Program-made: the position numbers and the translations under genes | Assembly (NCBI GenBank): GCA_964431545.1 | Contig: CAYSLC010000057.1 | Location: forward strand, 1-26,235 | DNA: 26,235 nt | Direction: 5' to 3' | Source: CAYSLC01 sp964431545 | GTDB lineage: Bacteria > Desulfobacterota > Desulfobacteria > Desulfobacterales > JAABSP01 | Part shown: piece after piece, positions 9,626 to 17,468 of the stretch | Layout of the letters: each line of letters starts with the position of its first letter | Numbering within the stretch: the first letter of the stretch is position 1 | Notes under the pieces: model-generated | Database searches by the model: none | The model's input: only the letters and a program-made list of their open reading frames with translations | What the model was told of the DNA's origin: nothing

Positions 9626-10872
9626 TTCACCCGTCGGATCGCCGCCCCGAGGGCGGAGAACTTCTCCTCCATGGCCTCGTACCCCCGGTCGAGGTGGTAG
9701 ACCCGGTTGACGGTGGTGGTCCCCTCGGCCACCAGGCCCGCCAGAACCAGGGAGGCGGAGGCCCGGAGGTCGGTGGCCATCACCGGCGCGCCGGAAAGAT
9801 GGGCCCGCCCCTTGACCACGGCGGAGTCGCCCGACACCCGGATGTCGGCTCCCAGCCGCCGGAGTTCGCTCACGTGGATGAAGCGGTTCTCGAAGATGGT
9901 CTCGGAGATCAGGCTGAGGCCCTGGGCCACCGACATCAGGACCATGAACTGGGCCTGCATATCGGTGGGGAACCCGGGGTAGGGCATGGTCTTCACGTCG
10001 ACGCTACAGATTTTTTCCGGACCGATCACCCGCATCCGGCCGTCTGTGGTTTCGATCCCGGCCCCGGCGGCCCGAAGCTTGTTGGTGACCGCCTCCAGGT
10101 GCTCCGGCCGGCAGCCGGTCAGGGTGATATCCCCCCGGGTGAGGGCCGCCGCCACCATGAAGGTCCCGGCCTCGATGCGGTCGGGGATGATGGTGACCTC
10201 GGCGGGGCGAAGTTCGGGGACTCCGTCGATGGTGATCACCGAGGAGCCCGCCCCCTGGACCCGGCCCCCCATGGCGTTGAGAACCTCGGCCAGGGCGATG
10301 ATCTCCGGCTCCCGGGCCACGTTGCGCAGGACGGTCCGGCCGTGGGCCAGGACCGCCGCCGTCATGAGGTTCTCGGTACCCGTCACCGTGGGGGTGTCGA
10401 AGTAGAAGTCGCACCCGGTGAGACGACGGGCCGTGGCCTCCACATAGCCGTGCTGGATCTCGATCTCCGCCCCCATCCTGGCCAGCCCCTTCAGATGCAG
10501 GTTGATGGGCCGGGCACCGATGGCGCATCCGCCGGGCAGGGAGACCCGGGCCCTGCCGCGCCGGGCCACCAGGGGACCCAGGACCAGGATGGAGGCCCGC
10601 ATCTTCCTCACCAGATCGTAGGGGGCTTCGTGGCTCCGGAGCCCGCCCGCGTCGACCCGAACCGTATTGCCGTCGGTCTCGGTCCCGGCCCCCAGGTGGG
10701 TCAGCAGGGTGAGGACGCTTTGGATGTCGTGGAGCCGGGGCACGTTCCGGAAGGTGTTCCACCCGTCGGTCAACAGTGCGGAGACCAGGATCGGCAAGGC
10801 CGCGTTCTTGGCGCCGCTGATCCGGACCTCTCCGGCGAGGGGCCGGCCGCCTTCGATGAGAATCTTGTCCAT
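9622..10872 (-). CDS. murA: UDP-N-acetylglucosamine 1-carboxyvinyltransferase
   Basis: MurA transfers enolpyruvate from PEP to UDP-GlcNAc, the first committed step of cytoplasmic peptidoglycan precursor synthesis. At 416 residues the length is normal. SGAKNA near residues 19-24 holds the conserved Lys22-Asn23, and LPGGCAIGARPINLH carries the catalytic cysteine at residue 116 (Cys115 in E. coli). Because this residue is Cys rather than Asp, the enzyme should be of the fosfomycin-sensitive type. ATG 10872 has AGGA about 5 nt upstream. The 3' end overlaps comEC by GTGA. A 13-bp palindrome (cgggatgatcccg, 10896-10908) lies 24 bp upstream of the start and might be an operator, but short palindromes are common in GC-rich DNA. 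The qrc terminator lies about 50 nt upstream, so the gene is expected to use its own promoter or readthrough; no convincing promoter is visible. Confidence 0.97.
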   Translation of the reverse strand: MDKILIEGGRPLAGEVRISGAKNAALPILVSALLTDGWNTFRNVPRLHDIQSVLTLLTHLGAGTETDGNTVRVDAGGLRSHEAPYDLVRKMRASILVLGPLVARRGRARVSLPGGCAIGARPINLHLKGLARMGAEIEIQHGYVEATARRLTGCDFYFDTPTVTGTENLMTAAVLAHGRTVLRNVAREPEIIALAEVLNAMGGRVQGAGSSVITIDGVPELRPAEVTIIPDRIEAGTFMVAAALTRGDITLTGCRPEHLEAVTNKLRAAGAGIETTDGRMRVIGPEKICSVDVKTMPYPGFPTDMQAQFMVLMSVAQGLSLISETIFENRFIHVSELRRLGADIRVSGDSAVVKGRAHLSGAPVMATDLRASASLVLAGLVAEGTTTVNRVYHLDRGYEAMEEKFSALGAAIRRVK

Positions 10873-10923
10873 GGCATCCTGTGGGAGGGTTTGCGCGGGA
10901 TGATCCCGTGGGGTCTCCGGAAC

Positions 10924-10966
10924 GAAAAAAGCGCTCCCCCGCCGGCGGGGCGGGGCGAGCGCTTCT
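10924..10966 (-). terminator. strong rho-independent terminator closing the qrc operon
   Basis: On the minus strand AAGCGCTCGCCCCGCC (10964-10949) can pair with GGCGGGGGAGCGCTT through a short GC-rich loop, and the stem runs directly into a TTTTTT tract (10930-10925). The long GC stem followed by a T run is a textbook intrinsic terminator. It lies 22 nt after the stop of the 54-residue gene, so that gene belongs to the qrc transcript and murA does not. Confidence 0.9.
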
Positions 10967-10987
10967 TTCAGGCAATGTTACACCGGA

Positions 10988-11152
10988 TCAGTGGTGGTCG
11001 TGATCCGATCCATCGTCTTTGATGGTCTCCACCGCCGACTTGACGATGCAGTAGGTCATCCCGAGCCCGATGATGGTCAGCGCGTACCAGAGGCCGCCGT
11101 GGAACACCATGTGGCTCATATCCCAGATCCATTCGAACGAAAACGGAAACAT
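10988..11152 (-). CDS. small single-helix membrane protein, last gene of the qrc operon
   Basis: This 54-residue gene is read in the frame MFPFSFEWIWDM (ATG 11152, stop TGA 10990-10988). It has an excellent ribosome-binding site, AAGGAGGA ending 7-8 nt before the ATG. That site begins only a few bases after the qrcD stop (11173), so translation is probably coupled. Aromatic residues fill positions 2-23, one membrane helix spans about 21-38 (LWYALTIIGLGMTYCIV), and the tail is charged with a His/Asp-rich end (DDGSDHDHH). The gene is followed by the operon terminator. I know of no Qrc subunit of this kind. By analogy with CydX-type peptides beside quinone enzymes it may stabilise QrcD, but that is inference. 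Coding status rests on the ribosome-binding site, position and membrane-protein composition. Confidence 0.78.
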   Translation of the reverse strand: MFPFSFEWIWDMSHMVFHGGLWYALTIIGLGMTYCIVKSAVETIKDDGSDHDHH

Positions 11153-11172
11153 TGGCGAAATCCTCCTTGGGT

Positions 11173-12414
11173 CTACTCTTCAACAGGGTTGAGTTCGGCT
11201 TCCTGGGGGAAGATCGGCAGATACCGGTGGGACAGGGCGATGAGGATGATCCCGTAGGCCACCGGAAGGATGGTGGTGGCGACCTCCTGCCAGCTCGGGA
11301 AGTACATGAACCAGTCCTCGAAGGGGAGCACCGGCACCGCCAGGACCTGGAGCACCATCACCCACCGGTTGATGCAGACGCCGATCACCGCCAGGATCGC
11401 CGCCGTCCAGAGGAGGAAGGGGTTCCGCCGCCCCGGCTTGGTGATCAGGATCAGCGCGGGCACCACCCCGCAGATCACCAGTTCGGCGATGAGGATCCAG
11501 AGGCCGTAGACGGGGTTGTCGGTGTAGAAGTCCATGAGGGTGAACCCGGCCTTCGGAGCGGTGACCACCGCCCAGTACCAGGTGTCGATGATCTTGGCGA
11601 CCATGTAGGTGAGGAGCATCCAGCCGGAGATCTTGGCCAGCAGCTCCACCACGTTGTCCTTGACCAGTTTCTTTCCGGTGACCTTCTCGGTGATCTTGGT
11701 GATCAGGATGGTGAAGCAGGGACCGCAGGCCGCCGCGGACCACGTGAAGAGAAAGAAGGTCCACGGCCAGATGAGGACCCCTTCCCGGAACCCGAAGGGG
11801 CGGGCGAAAAGGACGCCGGCCACGCCGCCCAGGGAGCCCTGGTGGAAAAAGGAGAGGAAGGCGCCGGTGGCGGCGAAGACCGCCATGATCCCGTGCATGT
11901 TGTGGCTGAGGTGGTGGAGGAAGGGGACCTCGTCCAGCTTCCGGTTCTCCAGGATCAGCGGGATGTACTCGATGGTCAGCACCGCGAAGTAGCAGGAGAG
12001 GCAGAAGGCCACCTCGGTGAGCATGGAGTGGACGTTGGCGTGCCAGAAGATGAACCATCCCCGGAGGGGCTGTCCGATGTCGATGGCCAGGATCAGCAGG
12101 GCGGAGCTGTAGCAGATGAACCCGATGAGCACCGCGTAGTTGATGATGTTCTTCAGCTCGTCCTTGCCGACGATGTATTTGAGAAACCCGGAGAAGAAGG
12201 CGCCGCCCCCCAGGGCGATCACCGCCAGGTCGGCCCAGATCCAGAGGGCGAACCCGTAGGCGTTGTTCATGTTCGTCTGGTTGAGCCCCTTCAACCAGCA
12301 GAGTATCATGGCATAGACGCCCCACAACAGCACGACGCCGACAATGGCGATGAAGAGCGTGAATTGCCACAGCGGACAGCGTTTGACTCCTTTGGGAATT
12401 AATGCAGAATCCAT
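11173..12414 (-). CDS. qrcD: QrcD, NrfD-family integral membrane subunit of the Qrc menaquinone reductase
   Basis: This 413-residue polytopic protein, with about ten hydrophobic helices, belongs to the NrfD/PsrC family, which binds menaquinone without haem. Recognisable segments are AYGFALWIWADLAVIALGGG, the HANVHSMLTEVAFC helix, and GLWILIAELVICGVVPALIL. In Qrc it receives electrons from the iron-sulfur subunit and reduces menaquinone in the cytoplasmic membrane. I place the start at ATG 12414 (MDSALIPKG) with GAGGAG about 10 nt upstream; a longer frame begins at TTG 12447 but lacks a good site and adds only a basic tail. The length then agrees with my recollection of the Desulfovibrio subunit. 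It follows qrcC by 48 nt and precedes the 54-residue gene by 20 nt. Confidence 0.93.
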   Translation of the reverse strand: MDSALIPKGVKRCPLWQFTLFIAIVGVVLLWGVYAMILCWLKGLNQTNMNNAYGFALWIWADLAVIALGGGAFFSGFLKYIVGKDELKNIINYAVLIGFICYSSALLILAIDIGQPLRGWFIFWHANVHSMLTEVAFCLSCYFAVLTIEYIPLILENRKLDEVPFLHHLSHNMHGIMAVFAATGAFLSFFHQGSLGGVAGVLFARPFGFREGVLIWPWTFFLFTWSAAACGPCFTILITKITEKVTGKKLVKDNVVELLAKISGWMLLTYMVAKIIDTWYWAVVTAPKAGFTLMDFYTDNPVYGLWILIAELVICGVVPALILITKPGRRNPFLLWTAAILAVIGVCINRWVMVLQVLAVPVLPFEDWFMYFPSWQEVATTILPVAYGIILIALSHRYLPIFPQEAELNPVEE

Positions 12415-12462
12415 GAATGATCTACTCCTCGTCCAAATTCGGTTCAAAGGTTCTCGCCACTG

Positions 12463-13242
12463 TTATGCCTCGGCCTTTTCGAGTTCGTGCTCCAGGTAGT
12501 TGTCTCCGGCCAGGCGCACCCACCTTCGGCTGGAGATGTAGTAGACCTTGGGGTTGGTGCCCAGCCGTTCCAGCAGGCGGAAGGCGTTGGGGTGCTTTTT
12601 CATTTCGTATACGGCGTGCTCGGGGTTGTCGAGGTCGCCGAAGGTGATCGCCTTGGCCGGGCAGGCCTGGGTGCAGGCGGTCTGGTACTCGTCCTCGGCC
12701 AGGTCCCGCCGTCCCTCGTAGTAGGCCTTCTCCATGGCCAGCTGGTGGCGGTGGAAGCAGAAGGAGCATTTCTCCACCACGCCCCGGGTCCGGACCGAGA
12801 CGTTGGGGCTGAGCATCTTCTCCATCCCCTCGGGCCAGACCGGATCCCACCAGTTGAAGTACCGCACGTGGTAGGGGCAGGCGGCCATGCAGTACCGGCA
12901 GCCGAAGCACCGGGTGTAGATCTGGCTGACGATGCCGGTCTCCAGGCTGTAATCGGTGGCCGTGGCCGGGCAGACCGACACGCACGGGGAGTGGCCGTGG
13001 TGCCCCTCGCAGTGCATGCAGGGGCGGGGCAGGTAGCAGACATCGGCTTCGGGATAGGGCTTGTGGTTGGACAGTTTGTAGACCCGCAGCCAGGTGATGC
13101 TCAGTTGCTTGTCGGACTGGTCCTCCCGGAAGGGGACGTTGTTCTCCGCCATGCACGCCACCATACAGGCCCCGCAGCCGGTGCACTTGTCCAGGTCGAT
13201 CACCATGCCGTACTTTTTGGCTTTATAATTTTGCTGTTTCAT
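12463..13242 (-). CDS. qrcC: QrcC, periplasmic iron-sulfur subunit of the Qrc complex
   Basis: This 259-residue ferredoxin-like protein has sixteen cysteines in four cluster-binding sets: C20/C23/C26/C30, C75/C78/C87/C91, C112/C115/C118/C122 and C159/C162/C190/C194. This is the pattern of the electron-transfer subunit in the molybdopterin oxidoreductase/NrfD family (DmsB, PsrB, ActB). It would relay electrons from the QrcA haems and the QrcB cluster to QrcD. It has no signal peptide of its own, as expected if it is exported together with the Tat substrate QrcB. ATG 13242 has AGAGG about 6-7 nt upstream. That ribosome-binding site lies inside a 12-nt tandem repeat described separately. Confidence 0.94.
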   Translation of the reverse strand: MKQQNYKAKKYGMVIDLDKCTGCGACMVACMAENNVPFREDQSDKQLSITWLRVYKLSNHKPYPEADVCYLPRPCMHCEGHHGHSPCVSVCPATATDYSLETGIVSQIYTRCFGCRYCMAACPYHVRYFNWWDPVWPEGMEKMLSPNVSVRTRGVVEKCSFCFHRHQLAMEKAYYEGRRDLAEDEYQTACTQACPAKAITFGDLDNPEHAVYEMKKHPNAFRLLERLGTNPKVYYISSRRWVRLAGDNYLEHELEKAEA

Positions 13243-13248
13243 CAGATC

Positions 13249-13284
13249 CTCTGTATCTCCCTCTGTATCTGGCTCTTTATCTGG
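13249..13284. repeat. 12-nt tandem repeat, three copies, in the qrcB-qrcC gap
   Basis: Three adjacent 12-mers follow each other on the plus strand: ctctgtatctcc, ctctgtatctgg, ctctttatctgg. On the minus (coding) strand this gives repeated AGATACAGAG units, and the last one supplies the ribosome-binding site of qrcC. The rest of the 121-nt gap (13285-13363) shows no further clear signal. Confidence 0.75.
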
Positions 13285-13363
13285 ACTCTACCATGTCCCA
13301 GGGTCGAGCGTGGTCGACGATTTCAGGTTCTGTGCGATCCCTTGTCCCGAAGGCCCGCGGCCA

Positions 13364-15625
13364 TCAGGCCTTGGTCAGCTTCGCCCGGATCCCCCAGGCG
13401 GCGTTCAGGCCGGAGACCGGATCCTGGATCGGACTGATGAGTGCGTTGAAGTTGGCCCCTTTCCCGGCGATGTACCGGGTGTTGGCCGTATGGCCGAGGC
13501 CGGTCGGCGCGGCCACCACCCCGGGGGCGATGCCGTCGTAGAGATTGACCCGGACCGAGGCCGTGCCCGTCGGCGTGGCGAGGACGGCGAAGGCGCCCTC
13601 CCCCAGCCGGAACTCCCTGGCGGTGGCGGGGTTGACCTGGACATACATCGTCCCGTCCTCCAACACCTTCTCGGAGACCGTCTTGACCATGAAGGGGGTG
13701 TCGGCGATGGGGCCGCTGGCCAGACGCATGGAGTCGCAGGGGATCAGGATCAGCGGAAAATCGCCGGCCTCCCCCTCGATCTTCATCTGGCTGAGGATGC
13801 TTTCCCCCTCGTGCCGGTAGCTCGCGTTGAAGAACTCGAACCTGCCCGAGCCGGTGGCGAAGGCCTCCGCGGACCGGGGCGGCGCGAAGTCGGGGTTGAA
13901 GAGGAAACCGTCCGCCTCCAGGGTGTCCCAGACATTGCCCATGGTCTCCTTGAGACACGCCTCGTAGTCCTTCCAGGGAAAGGCCTCTCCCACGGTGCCC
14001 CCCAGCTTCCGGGCGATCATCATCAGGGCGTCCCCCACATGCCGGGTGTCGCACTGGGGCTTCACCACCGGCCGGGTCATCCCGATGATCGGCTTGTGGA
14101 GGCTGAAGGGGGCGGGGACATCCTGGTACCGTTCGAGATAGGTATGGTTGGGCAGGATCAGGTCCGCGGCGGCGGCGGTCTCGTCCATGTAGGAGGAGAA
14201 GCTGATCACGAAGGGGATCTTTTCGAAGGCCTTGCTGACGGCATCGGTGCCGGGCAGGGTGTAGCAGGGGTTGGCCTCGGAGACCATCAGCACCTTGAGG
14301 GCGCCCTCCCCCCGGGCCACCGCCTCGGGCAGGTTGTGGATCATGGACCGGGTATGGGGGAACCGCCGGCTCCCGGCCCCGTCGATCCTGGGGGTCTCCA
14401 GCCCTTTGCGGGCGATGTCGTCCAGGCCGGGGTCGGACCAGTCGACGTAGTCGGGCCGGTCGAGGGACCAGACCCCGCCGGGGGCGTTGATGTTCCCGGC
14501 CAGGGCGTTCAGGGCATGGACCGCCATGAACTCGTGGATGCTGCCCGGGATTTGCCCTTTTCCCCGTCCGCACAGGGCCAGCGGATGCTCGGCCTTGGCG
14601 AAGTTGTTGGCCAGACTCACCACCAGGGAGGCGGGAACGCCGGTGATCTTCTCCACCTTGTCCGGAGCGTACCCGTCCAGGACGAAGCTCTTGAAGCCCT
14701 TGAAGGTCCTGCCCGCGTCGTCGGTCCAATCCTCGAAGCCGAAGGCCGCGTTTTCCACGAAGTCCTTGTCGTGCATCCCCTGGGAAAGCATGACGTGGGC
14801 CATCCCCAGGGCGAGCACCGACTCGGTGCCGGGATTGACGGGGATCCACTTTTCCGCCTTGGCCGCCGTGTTGGAGAGCCGGGGCTCGACCTGCACCAGG
14901 GGGACCCCCTTCTCCAGCCAGGCGCTGTGGGCCTGGAACATCCGCACCGGCGAGCCCCACCCTTCCAGGATGCCGCTGCCGAAGCTGATCACGAAGTCGG
15001 TGTTCTCCAGGTCGAACCCGGCCAGACTGTCGGTGCCCTGCATCATCTTGAGGGTGACGGCGTAGCTGTCGGCGATGGTGGCGTTGTACATGAGGTTGGG
15101 GGAGCCGTAGGCGGTCATGAACCGACGGAACAGGGCGGGAACGGTGCCGTATTCGGGGCCGATCACGGCGCCCACGCCGTCCGGATTGCCGTTGGCCCGG
15201 ACCTCTCCCAGCCGGTTGGCCGCCATGGCGACGGCCTCCTCCCAGGAGATCTCCTCCCACCGGCCCTCGCCCCGCTCGCCCACCCGCTTCATGGGGGCCT
15301 TTACCCGCCTGGGGCCGTAGAGGAGCTGGAGGCCGGAGAGGCCGAGGATACAGATGCCGCCGTGGTTCACCGGATGGTCCGCCATCCCTTCGATCTTGAC
15401 GGCCCGATCGTCGATCTTCCGGACGGTGATGCCGCAGCCGCCCGGACACAGGGTGCACACCGAATTGACGTAATGGCTCGCGCCGTCGGCCGGCACCGGC
15501 GTCCACGGCCAGGTCTGGGTCCAGATGGAGATGTCATCGGTCAGCTTCCATGGCAAGGGTGTCAGGGCCGTCCCCGCTGCGAGTCCGATTCCGAGCGACA
15601 AGAAACTTCTTCTATCGATTTTCAT
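13364..15625 (-). CDS. qrcB: QrcB, molybdopterin-oxidoreductase-like subunit of the Qrc complex (Tat-exported)
   Basis: This 753-residue protein resembles the large subunits of the DMSO-reductase family. It begins with a twin-arginine signal (DRRSFLSLGIGLAAG, residues 4-18), which places the complex in the periplasm. Cys57, Cys60, Cys64 and Cys92 (CTLCPGGC then GGIC) would bind one [4Fe-4S] cluster. Purified Qrc from Desulfovibrio vulgaris contains no molybdenum cofactor, so this subunit is thought to serve in structure and electron transfer rather than catalysis; that applies here by analogy. The start is ATG 15625 (MKIDRRSF). The gene sits between qrcA (80 nt upstream) and qrcC. A related possibility is ActB of alternative complex III, but the split B and C subunits and lack of ActC-F genes favour Qrc. 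Confidence 0.94.
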   Translation of the reverse strand: MKIDRRSFLSLGIGLAAGTALTPLPWKLTDDISIWTQTWPWTPVPADGASHYVNSVCTLCPGGCGITVRKIDDRAVKIEGMADHPVNHGGICILGLSGLQLLYGPRRVKAPMKRVGERGEGRWEEISWEEAVAMAANRLGEVRANGNPDGVGAVIGPEYGTVPALFRRFMTAYGSPNLMYNATIADSYAVTLKMMQGTDSLAGFDLENTDFVISFGSGILEGWGSPVRMFQAHSAWLEKGVPLVQVEPRLSNTAAKAEKWIPVNPGTESVLALGMAHVMLSQGMHDKDFVENAAFGFEDWTDDAGRTFKGFKSFVLDGYAPDKVEKITGVPASLVVSLANNFAKAEHPLALCGRGKGQIPGSIHEFMAVHALNALAGNINAPGGVWSLDRPDYVDWSDPGLDDIARKGLETPRIDGAGSRRFPHTRSMIHNLPEAVARGEGALKVLMVSEANPCYTLPGTDAVSKAFEKIPFVISFSSYMDETAAAADLILPNHTYLERYQDVPAPFSLHKPIIGMTRPVVKPQCDTRHVGDALMMIARKLGGTVGEAFPWKDYEACLKETMGNVWDTLEADGFLFNPDFAPPRSAEAFATGSGRFEFFNASYRHEGESILSQMKIEGEAGDFPLILIPCDSMRLASGPIADTPFMVKTVSEKVLEDGTMYVQVNPATAREFRLGEGAFAVLATPTGTASVRVNLYDGIAPGVVAAPTGLGHTANTRYIAGKGANFNALISPIQDPVSGLNAAWGIRAKLTKA

Positions 15626-15705
15626 AGATTCTACCCCTCAAATCCGAATAAGGAAAAGTCTTGCTGTTCAACGTGGTGGTTCGGGACACGGGATCTGTGC
15701 CGTCC

Positions 15706-16407
15706 TCACTTGTGGCAGACGAAGCAGGCGCCCTTGTGGGTCTGGACGCTGGTCTGGTTGACCCCCCGCGCAACGTGACACTCCGCGCAGTCGTCCATCT
15801 TCATTCGATCCCAGGGATTCTTCTTGATGCCGGCGATGCTGTACCCCCAGATATCCCGGCTGTACCGGGTGATCCGGTTCTCCTGGTACGGTTTGAGGCT
15901 CCGCGATTCCCCGATGGGTCCGTGGCAGGTGACGCACGCCATCTCCGCGCCGAGGACGTGGGCCGCATGGGAGAAGAAGACGCAGTCGGGCTGTTTCGAA
16001 TAGATGAGCCAGGGGACCTCCCGCCAGTTGGCCACGTACTCCTCCACGAAGATTCTCTCGTCCTCGGTGCCCCCCTGGACCTCCTCGTGGCAGTCGATGC
16101 ACTGCATCAACGTGGGCACCCCGGCGAAGGTGCCGTCCTCCCGGAAGAAATGGCAGCTGTCGCAGGACCCGACCATCTCCGTGTGGAGCACATGGTCGAA
16201 TTGGATGGGCTGCTGTTTTTCGGAGTAGAGCAGCTTGGGAAAGATGATCCACCCGACGATCAGGCTGGCCACCAGTCCGATGACGAAAAAGAGGATGATG
16301 AAGCCGGTGGCCCCGTCCTCTTGGCTCTTCTTTGCCGGGGATGACGGTGCCGTTTCAACGTCGCCCTGTTCAGAAATCTCTTTCGCTTTCTCATCTAAAT
16401 TGGTCAT
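15706..16407 (-). CDS. qrcA: QrcA, membrane-anchored multihaem cytochrome c of the Qrc complex
   Basis: This 233-residue protein has one N-terminal membrane anchor (about 35-56) and a periplasmic haem domain. Five CXXCH motifs are present: 82-86 (CDSCH), 103-107 (CIDCH), 158-162 (CVTCH), 207-211 (CAECH) and 228-232 (CFVCH). A further segment at 142-150, CVFFSHAAH, has the FSHxxH pattern common around axial histidines but only one cysteine. Qrc of Desulfovibrio is reported, as I recall, to hold six haems c. QrcA accepts electrons from the periplasmic type I tetrahaem cytochrome c3, which is reduced by hydrogenases and formate dehydrogenases. ATG 16407 has GGAG 6 nt upstream. It is the first gene of the qrc operon and lies directly downstream of ccsA, whose product would help attach its haems. 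Confidence 0.94.
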   Translation of the reverse strand: MTNLDEKAKEISEQGDVETAPSSPAKKSQEDGATGFIILFFVIGLVASLIVGWIIFPKLLYSEKQQPIQFDHVLHTEMVGSCDSCHFFREDGTFAGVPTLMQCIDCHEEVQGGTEDERIFVEEYVANWREVPWLIYSKQPDCVFFSHAAHVLGAEMACVTCHGPIGESRSLKPYQENRITRYSRDIWGYSIAGIKKNPWDRMKMDDCAECHVARGVNQTSVQTHKGACFVCHK

Positions 16408-16493
16408 GGAAACTCCGTCAGGCTTTGGTTATGGGTTTTCGAGAAAACTAAAAAAAGACCGCGGGAAGCCCCTTTTGCGCGCCGTGCGGCGGC

Positions 16494-16518
16494 CCGGACC
16501 GGTGGCGGACCGGTCCGG
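16494..16518. repeat. perfect 10-bp inverted repeat upstream of qrcA
   Basis: CCGGACCGGT and its exact complement ACCGGTCCGG are separated by 5 nt (GGCGG). It lies between the ccsA stop and qrcA, just after the candidate promoter in the transcribed direction, so it could be a leader-RNA hairpin or an operator. No T run follows immediately; a T7 tract (TCTTTTTTT on the minus strand, about 16451-16459) lies about 35 nt further on, so partial termination or attenuation is possible but unproven. Confidence 0.6.
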
Positions 16519-16530
16519 ATAACTCGGAGG

Positions 16531-16559
16531 TCTGTACCTGTAGGAGCCGATTTTGTCAA
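16531..16559 (-). promoter_or_regulatory. candidate sigma-70 promoter of the qrc operon
   Basis: The minus strand carries a perfect TTGACA (16559-16554), a 17-nt spacer and TACAGA (16536-16531). The -35 is ideal and the spacing optimal, but the -10 matches only 3 of 6 bases, so an activator may be needed. It begins 8 nt after the ccsA stop codon. A leader of roughly 115 nt containing the inverted repeat would precede qrcA. Confidence 0.42.
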
Positions 16560-16566
16560 GTGAAAA

Positions 16567-17403
16567 TCACTGGGCGTAGCTGTGCAGACCGGGCAGAAGA
16601 TTGACGCCGAAATAGGTGAAAAGCACGGCCATGAACCCCACCACCGAGATGTAGGCGATCCGCTTGCCGTGCCATCCGCGCATGAGCCGGGCGTGGAGCA
16701 GCGTGGCATAGATGAACCAGGTGATCAGGGACCAGGTCTCCTTGGGATCCCAGGACCAGTAGCTCCCCCAGGCCGAGTTGGCCCAGACCGCGCCGGTGAT
16801 GATTCCGATGGTGAGAAAAAGGAAACCGAACATCACCGTCCGATGGGTCAGGTCGTCGAGGATCCCGGGGCGGGGGAGCCGGGAAAGGAGCGGCCGCTTC
16901 TCCTCCGGGTCCCGCTGCTTGAAGATGTACATGATGCTGGTGCCGAAGGCGACGGCGAACCCGGCGTACCCGAGGAAGCAGGTGATGACGTGGGCGATGA
17001 GCCAGTTGCTCTGGAGGGCCGGGATCAGCGGCTGGATCCGGTCGCTGATGTTGGGGGAGAGGGAGGCGTACGCCATGGAGAGAAAGGCCAGGGGCGTGGC
17101 AAAGGCCCCCACGACCCGGATCCGGTACCGGTATTCGATGTAGAGGTAGAGGACCCCGATGCACCAGGCGAAGAAGACCAAAGACTCGTAGAGGTTGGTG
17201 AGGGGGACCCGTCCGATCCCCATCTGGTGGGACTCCGCCCACCGCAGGAGGATCCCCGCGGTGTTTCCGATGACGGCGGCGAGGGTCACCCAGGTGGCGG
17301 CCCGGCCGGGCGTCTCTTTTTTGAAGACCCAGGCGGCGACGTAGAGGACCGCCGCCAGGCCGTAGATGAAGGTCACGATGGAAAGCAGGAACGAACTGTT
17401 CAT
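16567..17403 (-). CDS. ccsA: CcsA/ResC-type cytochrome c assembly protein (haem transporter subunit)
   Basis: This 278-residue membrane protein with about eight helices has the diagnostic tryptophan-rich haem-handling motif WGSYWSWDPKETW at residues 212-224, plus PLTNLYESLVFFAW at 67-80. Histidines at 138, 237 and 274 sit in or near helices and are candidates for haem ligation. With ResB it forms the System II synthase that moves haem across the membrane and attaches it to CXXCH motifs. I chose ATG 17403 (MNSSFLLS) with AAGGCGG upstream; the frame stays open back to 17472, but the extra 23 residues are polar and overlap the previous gene. It is separated from resB by two AMIN-protein genes, which is unusual, and is followed by qrcA, a likely client. 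Confidence 0.93.
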   Translation of the reverse strand: MNSSFLLSIVTFIYGLAAVLYVAAWVFKKETPGRAATWVTLAAVIGNTAGILLRWAESHQMGIGRVPLTNLYESLVFFAWCIGVLYLYIEYRYRIRVVGAFATPLAFLSMAYASLSPNISDRIQPLIPALQSNWLIAHVITCFLGYAGFAVAFGTSIMYIFKQRDPEEKRPLLSRLPRPGILDDLTHRTVMFGFLFLTIGIITGAVWANSAWGSYWSWDPKETWSLITWFIYATLLHARLMRGWHGKRIAYISVVGFMAVLFTYFGVNLLPGLHSYAQ

Positions 17404-17468
17404 ATGGGTATCCGCCTTTTCGGTTATGGGTTGGTTCGATCCGGAGCCGTCGCGCCGCCCGGTCCGGT

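Noticed and set aside
782..9700. A 2972-codon open frame on the plus strand
   Set aside because: It lies wholly antisense to the giant exported protein, comEC and the end of murA, crosses their intergenic gaps, has no domain I recognise, and shows the Gly/Val/Pro/Asp-heavy composition expected from the complement of GC-rich codons.
10896..10908. The 13-bp palindrome cgggatgatcccg upstream of murA as an operator
   Set aside because: It is mentioned in the murA entry, but short GC palindromes are expected often in this DNA and no promoter can be placed beside it.
10968..11183. A 71-codon minus-strand frame (MKSRPKEDF) over the end of the qrc operon
   Set aside because: It overlaps the 54-residue gene in another frame, starts inside qrcD, lacks a ribosome-binding site, and reads as an Arg/His-rich shadow rather than a membrane protein.
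12415..12447. An N-terminal extension of QrcD from the TTG at 12447
   Set aside because: TTG is a poor start with no good upstream site, whereas ATG 12414 has GAGGAG and gives the usual family length.
13310..15778. An 822-codon plus-strand frame
   Set aside because: It is antisense to qrcB, whose Tat signal, cysteine cluster and family match are clear; the plus-strand product is low-complexity GC-driven sequence.
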